Below, piece by piece: positions 46,846-58,800 of a stretch of 64,000 nucleotides of DNA (its first letter is position 1; the number at the start of each line of letters is the position of its first letter). The position numbers and the translations under genes are program-made. A model generated the notes under the pieces. It was given only the letters and a program-made list of their open reading frames with translations, made no database searches and was not told where the DNA came from. Origin of the DNA: Haemaphysalis longicornis (lineage: Eukaryota; Arthropoda; Arachnida; Ixodida; Ixodidae); contig CM023457.1 of assembly GCA_013339765.2 (NCBI GenBank), positions 26,603,436-26,667,435 on the forward strand, in the 5' to 3' direction.

Positions 46846-49800
46846 TCACTTGCATTATCATCTTTGACTATCTTTCTTTCATGAAAAACTGTCTTTGAGT
46901 GTTAATGAAGTGCAACAAAAAAATGCCCTGTTCATCTCGGGGCTAAAGCCCGTTTGTTATCCTGTGAGGAATATAAATTGCCACAGCAATATCTTTAGTA
47001 TGAATTTAGGTTTGCAGAATTAATGATACACATTTGACTGCTTCTTTATACCATTATAGTATTCCTTTGTTATCACACAGTGGACACCCACTGCACTAAC
47101 TATGCTGTGTTGATACCTTTGTGGTTTATGCTAGAAGCCGCCGGGGCTTAACATTTTAATAAAGCCCCATTTTAGCAGCGGAAGAGCAGTCTGAGTACAT
47201 GTTGTACCAAACAGAGCAAGACAGATATGCAGTTCGGCTTTTTTTTAATCTTTTTTTCTTCCGAGTGAAGGTTCTTCACTTTGGACCATTGCAACTTTGT
47301 TCGATATGCCTTAGTGTGACTTCATGAACAAGTTCTCGAGTAAATTTGCGCTCCATTGCTTTCCCCAGTTCCTGTCTGGCAATGCAGTTGAGTCAGCTGA
47401 GGCGGCCTCTATAGTCAGGGGGTCTCTAAAGGCAAGTGTGTTTTTGTTTTTTCCTCGCTTCAGAGTGTCATTGCTTCTTCTGTGTCATGCTTTCTCATGC
47501 CCTTTTTGATTCTGCATGACCCAATTCTGGTTGTAGATAGCAAGTCATGCTGCCGCAACAATTCTTAATGGGCTAAGTTGATCTTGTTGGTGTTGACATT
47601 TCAACAGTGTGTCTATTTATATGTACCAGTCAGCTCAAGGGAGGCAGTGCAGATGCAGACTAAACTGCGCAGGCACTATCTTCACCCACATTTGGGTACG
47701 TGTGTGTTAGCTAGAAAGGCCAGGAGGCATAATATTTTGGTTGGCAGAATTGTGTACGGGTAACCCTAGCTTGAATTTTTCCCCTCTGTACTTCCGCTGT
47801 AGTTGGACAGGCTTCAGATAGAAGGAAATGAATGAGATTGTCTGAGCCTTGCTTCTCCTTCTTTGCTGTCTGCCACAGAAGCAGAGTGTTTCCACATTAT
47901 TTTCAGACCGTTTTTCTACATCTTCATTCGTCGTCATGCAGCATGTAGTGCAATATTGTGTAGTATACAGTCGACTCTCGAATTGGAATTTTCAGTTTAT
48001 TGGAAGTGATGTGCTGGTCCTGGCAATTTTGCATGCAATGCAGCGGCAGAAATTGCTCTATCATTCGAAGGTAAACCCCATTATATTAGATAACTGGGAG
48101 TTATTTTGAATAAAAAGCATCGCAGTGACCATCATGTCTTGATAAAATTCAAAATTTTAAGCGCCAAGAACACTGCCGTGCTCTGCACTATGTCGGCGCC
48201 ATCACAACTGGGCCAGTACACAGTCTTTAAATCGGTAGGTCAGTTGAGACTAGCACCAGTGCACGCAACTATCCCTTTTCAGTTCCTCAATCCTTTTTTT
48301 TTTTTTTTTTCTTCTCTCCGCACAGCACTGTCTGAGCAGTTTTTGTGGCGGACACTTGAGTCTTGGTCGCGGGTTCGATTCCCGGCCGCGGCGGCCGCTT
48401 TTCTGATGGAGGCGAAAAGCAAAAACGCCCGTGTGTACGAAATTTCGGCGCACGTTAAAGATCCCCAGGTGGTCAAAATTAATCCGGAGCCCTCCACTAC
48501 GGCGCGCCTCATCGCCTACGTTGCGTCGGCGCGTTAAACCCCACAATCAATCAATCACTTGAGTCTTCAAATTTAGTGATGTCCGAACTATCATGGACAC
48601 CCATGTCATACACTCCAATGGACTCTCCCTGGGGTACGTCACGCAGCGGCCATGACGTCACGGAAAGCGCACGTGCTGGGTGTGGCGGGAGGGTGGTTGG
48701 CAAAAATTCGGACCGGCGCGTGGGGCGTATGCAGTGAGGCTGCATTAGACGCACGCCCAAAAAGTGGTAATTTTTGTTTACGTGTTGGCTTTTTTGATGC
48801 CGGTGGGGCTGCTGTGCTCTCGGCTAGCAAAATCTTGCGAGCAAAACAGCGGCCATCAGACTTTTCGGGTCCCAAAGAGGTAAATTCGGCGTTGTATTGT
48901 GGATGCGCGCAATTGGCCGAAGAGGCTGGCAGCCCAAAGCAGCGACATGGCCTGCTCTTACTCGTAGCAACATTTCCCATTCTCGAAATTCTGCTGCCCG
49001 TGTGTACAAGGTTTTTGGCGCACGGTTTAAAGATCCCCAGGTGGTCAAAATTAATCGGAGCCCTCCACTACGCAGCGCCTCATCGCCTGCGTTGCGTCGG
49101 GCGCGGTAAAGCCCTACAATCAGTCAATGAATGAATTGAACTTGGCTGCTGTCTCTCCAAAGCGCAGTAATACCGTCTACATTGGCAGTCCGCGCTGATT
49201 CTTGCCATGAAATGATGCTGTTTATCAACCATCTGCTATCATGCAGCACCAGCAGAAATTTGGTCAAGTGAAATAGTGCGGGGGGGTAGGGGGCTCACGG
49301 AAATTTTTCTTGCTGCGAATTATTGTCATGTTTTGGGAGGGTAGAGCACAGTATTAAAACACAATGAATGCCTAACCTGCTTAGGCGACGCGAAATAATG
49401 TTTCGACGAGGGATCGCTATAGCCGCCTGCCGCCAGATCGACAACGACAAGTTTGGTCTTATGGGGGGATCTGTCAAGACGAACGAAATTCATTGCTTGT
49501 AAGTGCAATAAATTTTACCTTGAACAATTATATTCTGCCTTGAGGATTGCGGCAAAACAGAGATGCTGACCGTGCTGACATGTAGCATCGTGCCTTTGGC
49601 GCGAGATGGGCCGCTCACGCGACTCGAAAAAACTCGAAAAATGTGTTTGCCCTAAGCGAACAGACTCAGTGAATGTATTCTTTTGTTGCGGTCTCCCGAC
49701 GCTTCGTATTCAGGCGGGCGTACAAGGACCTAACTTAAACTATCATGAAATAATGACTACAGAAAATTATTTCAGTGCATGCACTGTCGCAAGCTATGCG

Positions 49801-52800
49801 CACTAACCATATGTGGCTGCTATGTTACTCACACAATGACGATGAACCGTTTCGCGATTTCACTGGGGGAAAAGGTAGCAAAAACAATCGGTCAATCACG
49901 TAAGAGAACGACAATCATCGCAATATTTTTATTGGATAATTTTTGGCTGTTGCTCTTCATATTTTTGTGTTTCGTTGCTGCTTATTTTACTTTTTTAATC
50001 CTCCATGCTTTACCTTTCCTTTTTCCCTCGACATTGAAAGTCGTGTGTACGCCCACTGTCTCCGGGCGACGCACAAGAGACCAAGAACGGGGATCGTTAT
50101 ACGTACGCTGCTGAGGCACCGCGCTTATATAGCTTACGGCAGACCTCGAAATCAACAATGAATTAGCTTTTCCTTGGTGAATCTATCCGAACACAAAGAA
50201 TCTTAAAAAACATTCTGGAATGCGTCGCTAGCAACAGCACCAACCTTCAGAATGACTCGTTTAGGCTGTCGCGCACAGATTAACCGAAAGCGTCGCCCTT
50301 CAGTTGACCGTACGGTAAACGAAACTGTTGCGGAGTTGTAGATGCGGAAAGCTACATGGAGGTGCGACGGGCATAGCTAGGATAGCTAGACCGCCACCTG
50401 CAATGTTGGCGGCCAGTGACGGCCCGAACCAACGGAACATCGTTCCTTTCGGCCTGCCGCGCGGCCAGGCCAGGTCGCGGCAGCAGGCGCGTTACTGCCA
50501 ACCGCCACCGCACTTCGCAGCCGCGAGCGGCGCCACCCGTCGCGCACAGTTGCGCTTCGTGACGTCACGTTGTTTACATACAGGGAGAGGTCCATTGGTG
50601 ACGAAAGTCAAGCCTCCAAACGAAATCAAGAGGGGTGACGTGATGCGGACTAGTAACAACGCTCTCATAGTGATTTTTGTTTAATTGGAATTTCGGTTAA
50701 TTCAAAAATTTTTGTGGTCCCCGTTGATTTTGTATTAACTCTTTCGCTACGGCCGGAAAATTGACCAATTTTTAGGGGTCCAAGAAAGCTTTTTTTTCCT
50801 GCTAAAAAATTGGTTAGGCACTAATTGCAGGAACACAAAATGCAGATTATTTAACGACCTTTCCAATAACACCAGTTTTTTAAAGGTTTTTATACATCAT
50901 AGTTGCAAAAAAAATATCAGAATCAAAATTTTTGTCAAGTTGTCGGAAAAAATGATAAAAAGGGAGTTGTGTATATCAAACCACTGGTAGTAGAAAAAAA
51001 TTAGAATATACATTTTGTAGGGAAACATTTCAAAAACACGCCCTAGGAAAAATGTCGACTTGCACGGAGCAGTTTGTCAGATATAAAAAAAAATGTTAGC
51101 ACGCACGGTGCTCGTGTCATGCGGTGAAGCCCAACCTCCAATTCAAAATGTGCAATTTTGGGTGGTTCCCTGGAATAAATCTGGCAGTTTGACATTATCA
51201 GACGCACCAATTTGCCCCCACATAACGTAAAAACATCTTGTCAATGACTAACTTTGCATTTACAGCAAGCACAATATTTGGGACAAGCACGCGATGCGGG
51301 AAAAAAACATGCATGAAGTTGGAAACGGAACGCCGTGGCTGATGCTTGTTGTCGTTCACGGTCAGTTATCTCTCAAAACATAAAGCTGAGCTTTATTCTC
51401 ATTTTCTTACTCGCAATTGTAGCCTTGCTCTCAAAAATGAGGTACGATGAGCTAGAATCGTGCCCTGCGATCTTTGGCCGAGTAGCAGTTGCGCGATGAT
51501 ACAGATCAGCACAACGAGCCTCCTCTATTGCAGCACCACCTAACATTTTTCAAATGAAACAGCAGAAAAACTTATCGGAGACTCCGTTCGAATAGACAGT
51601 TCAACTAAGCAGCAAGATTAGACACGCGGATATACCCTCGCATGAAAACGAAACTGGAAGGCGAACAGCTGGCAGTGTAAGGCCGGTTTGAAGCGCTGTC
51701 CTCGGCGGAACAGCTATCTGGCGACTGGGTGTGATCTTTTGGCTAGCATCTGAAGTTCTTATCACAGAAATCGGGTTAGGGTAAGGGGAAATCAGGAGCG
51801 GCGTGCTTTGTTCGAGGAGCACGCGTGCTTTGTTCGAGTCGCGGATGCTCCAGGCACCATGGCAGGTAGCCTTGAAGTTGGGTAACTGCGTAGTAGCGCT
51901 AAATATGAATTTCGCGACGCAGAAACGAAACTGAAACTGTTGTAAACTGTTCGCGAATGGTCCTGGGGTAAGTAGAACTACCACAGTACTTAGAACAACG
52001 TGCGCAAAGGCAATAAAACTGCCTAAAATCATAAAGTAGCTTTGCAACCAGGCACTGCTTGACATTTTCAGCCGATTTCTGGGATTATTACTCTCAGAGC
52101 GTGAACCTGACGATTGAAAATCGTTTGCTAGTTCTCCATTCACGCCCTGATAGCAAAAAACAAGCGCTGGTGCAGAGTAATTACGAGTTGCACGCATTCT
52201 TCGTTGGTAGCCGTGACGCACGATGACCACGCCCTTTTTCCCCACCCAGGTGATTCAAAAGCGTGTCAAAAATCACGTTTCCGTTGCAAAAATGAAAACA
52301 AAACTGATTTTAAAAGGCCATTTTCTGATCTAACTCCGAACAGCTTTACTTGTTCGAGAAACGCCTGGAACGCTATGAAAAGGCGCTCCCAAAAGTATCG
52401 ATCAAATTGATCGATTTTGATAGGCGCGGTAGCGAAAGAGTTAACGGGAGGCGACTGCATATGTACTAAATTCTTTACATGGAATGAAATTGGAATGGTC
52501 ATATAACATGCTTTCAAATAAATCATCCTTAAGCGGTGGTCTGGTGACCGTTAGTGTTGTCTGAGGCATTTTTGTGGATTGTGAACTCTGATCCTCTCAG
52601 AGTTAGATGTTTCTTCCACCAGACTTGGAGTGATGCAAGAAGTTGACTTTGTGATGAATCATGTGCACCATTTTAGCTTTCATTTAATTTTTCCCACAGC
52701 ATTCACTGTGATGTTGGTTTTTCCCACACAATACCGAACCTATGTAAAGAAGCCCAACATGCGCAAAGTGTATGAAAAGGAAGTCGGCTGCTTGAATTTA

Positions 52801-55800
52801 TAGAGACCATAAGAGCTATTAGGGAGTGGGTGTACTTAGAAATTGGGCGAAGGACTCTGAAGGAACTCAAAAAAGAGAAAACAAATCTTACATGTCTAGT
52901 TCGAGCAGTTCACTAAAGTTTCTTAGCAGACCCGTAAAAAGTGTTTTCGTGTCCACTCAACAAACTGCGGCAATGGCTGAGGCTGACGTCATCAGGTTAC
53001 ATGTTTGATTCTCGGAGTGTCTTTTTGAAAGACCGTGCGATCTGGAGGTGCCACAGAGAGCAGCCTTGGCAAAAAGAGAGAAACCGTGATGCGTATCTCT
53101 CTTCAACGCGGCCCGCTCAATTGCTCTTTGCAGTCTGTGGAGGCTGTCATCCAGAGCATTGTACAACCCCTGCTTGCTGCCGTCAGTCAGTCTGTCGAGG
53201 CCATCATCCTCACCATGCACGAAGAAGACTTCAACACGTGAGGGCCCCTTTATTTTGATCTCTCTTTTTTATTATTATTATTATTAGGTTTCTAGGTTTC
53301 AAGCAAAATGCCATCTTGTTCCAAGTCAGTGAGCTTGCTCTGTGTGGCTTGATGCACTGCTCGGCCAATAGTGGCTTTTGCAAAGACACAACTAATGTGG
53401 CTTCCTTTTTTTTTTTTTTTTTTTTTTTTGAGTGGGCTTGTGCATATTGCAAAGTAGGAGGGGATTGGATTTAACAACATGTCACTGCTAAGGTAATGGT
53501 ATGAAAGTACGTGATAGTGTGGTAAGGAGTTTCCCTTTTAATTGGTGAACTCTGAGGAATTCGGCTGTGTGCTCCGTTTCATATGATTTGCTGCTGCAGC
53601 TTGGGGTGGTGTTGCTTTCTAAAAAGTGCAAAAATATGTTTTGAACAAAAATGTTCTTCGAAAACTATTGTAAACACGAAATTCTGAACTTTTTGTTTGG
53701 TATGAGTGTAGCGAAGTACAAAGAAGATACTGTTGTTTTATTTGTGATGCATAATTTTTTCATCTGACTTTATTTCATGTTATAAAGCTATAGTTGGTGC
53801 AATAGGTTTAAGCAAACCAATTTGTCGAATAATGAGCTAAGATTAGAAATGTATGATTGTAGCCGGAAACATGTCTTTTTCCATATTAGCATGCTTGTTT
53901 TCAAAACAAGGCGACAAACTGCAACTATCATTATAAGGCCATGATAATTTGGTGGTTGCATGGCTAGTACATAGTGAAGTGTCAGAATATGGTAATTCGA
54001 TGGCTCACAAAGAGTAATTAATGGGTAAAAAAAAGGAGTTAAAAGGACCTCAAAAAGGTGTCATCTGGTGTAATAAAGGGAGTTAAAAGGGTGTCAAAAG
54101 GGTGTCATTTTTCTACTCCCACACAGGCCTGCGGTGGAGCGCATGGCGACCCCCGACGCCCCGTGCTCGCTGTACATGCGCGAGTTGCAGCAGTTCCTGT
54201 CCCACTGCCAGAACGACTTCTTCTCTGCCTGGCCACCCGCCCCTGCTGTCACCCAGGGGTGAGTGAGAAAATGGATCGCCTCGACAGGGCTACCAGCTAA
54301 CTCTCTGTTCACTGTCTCGACTGCTGCATCAAAGCAAATGGTGTACTGCATGTGTTGGGAAGCTTTCGGGCTGTGCACAAACCACGTCAGTCTAGTGCAT
54401 GGGTGTTTTGACTCCCTTTTCTTTTGAAAGCCTGGGCACAAACGTTTGGACGCAGGGTGCGTGACCTGGCGTCACGTTCCCTGGAGCTGCTGGTGCGCCA
54501 CGCAAGCCTCGTGCGCCCGCTGTCCGAGGGCGGCAAGATGCGGCTGGCAGCCGACTTTGCCCAAATGGAGATGGCGCTGGCGCCCCTGGGGCAGCCCCTT
54601 GCTGATCTTGGGCGACCCTACAAGGTGAGGCCTCCTTCCGTGCTCGCTCTGGAAGGTAGTACGGCACTTTGCCGCTTTCGGGGCCAAGAGTGTGTGCGCG
54701 TCAGTCGTATGTTGTGTGAGTGCACCAAACAAACCACAGGAGGTTGATGGCTTGTCCCATGAAGTTGGGCACTGAAGTTCCAGGGCTTTGCTGTGGACAG
54801 ATATAGACGTTAGAGCATTAGAGCAGGTCAAACTGTTTGAAGGTATGCAACAATTTCTTGTGTGGTGGTGTTCTTGATTGTAGCCGGAAACATGTCTTTT
54901 TTCATATTAGCGTGCCTGTTTTCAAAACAAGGTGACAAACTGTGCAACTATCATTATAAGGCCATGATAATTTGGTGGTTGCATGGCCAAGGATAGGGGA
55001 ACGGAGGTGTTGTCAGAGTCCAGTATTATTGCTTTTTAACTACTTCTGTCCTGGTGCATCTTGACTCTTCATAAGGTTGAAAGACTGTAAGCTAACCCCT
55101 TTGCTCGTGCGCAAGTGGGGTCATTTCGCCATTGTAGGGAAGTATGCAGAGCAGATTTACTTATAAACCTGCCAAGCCAAGAGTACAATTGACAAGGCAA
55201 GAAGGCATTGTGATTTGCCTTTTGCAGTTGCCTGAGAGAAGGGGATAGGAAGAGTGCAGCAGTCGGTCACCGTGGTTTAGTCACCACGGTTACCGAAGCT
55301 GCATTTGGCCACCGTTGCCTTAGCAGCATTTGGCCACCGTCGCCTTAGCCACAGTAGCAGATCAAGGCAAGGAATTTAACGGCATACACGCGCATGTGCG
55401 TACAGGTGCTGAGGGCTCTGCGACCGCTGCTGTTCCAAAGTCCCCAGCATGTGGCCCAGTCCCCCATGCTGGGCGAGGTGGTGCCCCACTCTCTGGTGCT
55501 GCACTTCCTCTTCGCCAAGGCACCGCCCGAACTCCGGTCGCCCTACGAGGTACGTCTCTTTTCAGCGAGGGGGGACAGTCGCCCTTGAAGCACACTGTGA
55601 GCTTTTAGAGTAAGGTGCTTTACACGTGTGGGTGATCTGTTGTAAGGCAACAGCTGTGGAACAGCACATTTGTTCGTATCTCTCCACTGACCAGTCAGGG
55701 CGTGTTGAAATGGAGACTTCACTTTGCAGCTCATGAGCCTGAGTACATGATAGGTGTAACATTGAGGGACAAGAAGAGAGCGGAGTGGGCTAGGGAACAG

Positions 55801-58800
55801 ACGCGTGTTAGGACATATAGTGGAAATTAAGAGGAAGAAATGGGTGTGGGCCAGGGAACGTAATGCAGAGGCAAGATAACCGTTGGTCATTAAGGGTAAC
55901 AGAGTGGAACCCCTAGAGAAGGCAAGCGTGGCAGGGGGGTGGCAGTAAGTTAGGTGGGCAGATGAGATCAAAAAGTTTGCGGGGACAAATTGGTTGCAGC
56001 TAGCACAGGACCAGAATAAATAGAGATCCATGGGAGAGGCCTTTGCCCTGCAGTGGGCGTTGATATGATGATGACGATGATTAGCCTGAACACAGGGGCT
56101 GTCTGCTTTGCTAACAGGCGTTACTGTTGTTGCTACGCTCGTTTACAGGCACAGTAGGAAGATCCTATGGTGGTTGGGAAACGGTTCTGTTGCCTATTCC
56201 TAATTTGTAGCCAACTGTGGTCCTGACATTGAAAAGCAGGGCTAATAGAAATTTTATGCGTCTTTGATGGTAATGCAAAGCAGGGCTGATAGCAGCTGAT
56301 GTTGGTAAAAAAATCTTTTGCAGGCTGCGTCGTGGTCTCGCAGCCGCTATTCAAAATGGCTGGACGAGCACACGTCCGAAAAGGAGCGCCTTGTCCTTGT
56401 GCGGTGAGTGAACGAGAACTGGTCGCTGCCTTTTGTTTCGGGTGAGCTTGGTACAGTGTGAACGAGTCACTTTAGGTACATAGAGGCCCACAGGCCTTAA
56501 ATATATTTCAATGTTGGTTGAACTGCTCCCTGCCTGCTTGCTTATCTGTTGAGCTGGAAATGGTGTTAGCAGGGGGGAAGGCTGGCTTCAAGGTAAGACA
56601 GCTTGCAGTGATCGGAGTATAGATGAATTGCAAGGGATCCTGCGTAAAAGGCATGTCTTGCTTGTTTTCTCTTACCATTTGGCTCGTGCAATTTAGCTAA
56701 AGTGTGAGGGACCCACGCTGCCTGAATATTATATGGAAACTATATGCTTGAAAAGTGTGCTTTAATGGAACATGTCATTTCAAGTGCAATGAAAAGGTAT
56801 TTGTGGTTGCAACGTACAATTTTAGCGAAAACTATAATTGCAGTTAACATTTGATTTAGTTTTGGGTAATCGTTGTTTGCTGGCACTGACAAGTCAGTTG
56901 ACATTCCTGCCGAGGCAGTCAAGCTTGAGTTCTGGGCAGCTGCCTAAAAGTGCATCAGCTAAATTTTTAACAATATGTAACAAAAGATAAAGTGATGAAT
57001 TAGTCCGCATGGAAAAGACAGGAGGAGGTTGTTGGAGCTAAATGTCAAAATTTGTACTGAAGAAAAGGACGATACAGCATAGACCATTTATAACGTAACT
57101 GCTTATAGTGCGCGACCGGATATAACGCGGGTTTTTGTGACCACCGGTTCGCTCCCCGTAGAACTTGGTGTATAAGCATACCGCTTAAAACGTGCTTGGC
57201 CGAAGTGCAATAGTGTTCATAGTGCGGTTTTTTGGCGGGCCTGCTGATCGACCGGTGCAGCTGGGGCATCGTTTAATGGTCGTGAGAAAAAAAAAATAAG
57301 GAAGCAGCTAGCTGACTTAGCGCACACTCCCTGCTCTCTTCTTAACTTTGACACACAGAAGAAGAAAATCAGCATTCTTTAGTTCGTGTATTCTGTTTGT
57401 ACTCACGTGATAACCACAGCTGTCCTTGCTTGACGCACCTCAAAAGGTGGTGAGCTTCACCCTCACCCACCCCCTGCGTGGTAAGTTGTTTCTGTTCGAA
57501 CATTGTGCAGATAAGCAGCTGCCCTTTCCCTTTTTTAACATCTGGAGATAACAAGCCGCAATGCCAGAGGTTTCCGCTACCTGTTGTAGCCGGTACTGAT
57601 AAGCAACCGTCTTCGGCATCGCGAATGCAAACTGGGGGAAAAAAATCCCACGTGCGTTCATGGATGCTAATAAATGCAGTCGTGCTTCCTCAAAACCCAG
57701 ACACAAAGGAAGTTAAAGCCGCACTTGCGGTTTGTAAGACCCAGCGGCAGCTTCCAAGACCCTGCAGCAGTGGCTGATGTGGAAAAAAAAAAAGGCGAAA
57801 TAAAAATCGTGGCTTTGTTTTGAAGAGTCCATTTGAGTGATGATAAACAAAGAATGATTGAAAGGTTGGTAGCGATGTGGTTGGGACCGTGCATGTTTTG
57901 TTTATACAGTCGAACACGGATATATCGAACACGGGTATATCGAATTATTGTCTATATCGAACTCATAAATTATCCCCTTGAAAATTCTGTGTAAAAGTAT
58001 AGGAATTCGTACTGTTTATATCGAACCGTATTTTTCCCGACATCGGGTATATCGAACGCCGCTGGAGCTGGTAGGTGCTCTTCGGTGGTCGCTGCACCCC
58101 CGATTGAGGTTGAGGAGGATGTGGAGGAATGCGCGGGCATGGCGAAAGGTCGGGTACAGGAGGCGACTCCTCGATAGGCTTTTGATGAACCTCCGCGTGG
58201 GCACCGAGCTTAAGGTTGACCTGCTGGGAGCCATACATATGATGACAAGCGCTTGGAACGGTGTGAAGAAGGAGACCGTGGCCAACTGCTTCCGGAAGGC
58301 AGGCTTTGTGACGGCCGAACTTTCCGAAGCTTGCGAAGACGGCGACGACGACGACGAGTGCATGGGCGACACGTTTCGTGAGTTGTCGTCCCTTTTCCCG
58401 GCTGCTGTTCCAGCCGGAGTGTCTGCCGACGACTTCGTGAACGCTGACACCAATGTTCAGGCTGTTTCGAGCCTCGGTGACGAGGATATTGTAGCTGCGG
58501 TCACAGGAACCCAGGCCAATAGCTCGAGTGGTGAAGATCGTCCGGACGAGGAGGCGGCTACACGATCGTACTCCGCGGGTGAAGTGGCCCACTGCGTTCA
58601 GCTTGATTCGCCGTTGTTGCGGCGACATGGAAGGAACTGGGCTGTCGCACCTGGACGGCCTCGAGAAGATTGAGACCAGCGTCTTTAATTTCATTTCCAG
58701 GACGAAGAAGCAGGCCAAGATCAGCGATTTTTTTTTCACGGAAATAAAGCGTCCTGTTGCGTCGTGAGTGCGGAATTAGTTGTCATTCTTGAATGCGCCC

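Noticed and set aside
51601..52245. Minus-strand 214-codon frame as a gene
   Set aside because: Lies inside a TTAA-flanked element and has no recognised domain.
57963..58739. Minus-strand 258-codon frame
   Set aside because: It is the antisense shadow of the Tigger transposase fragment; only the plus strand shows transposase-like motifs.
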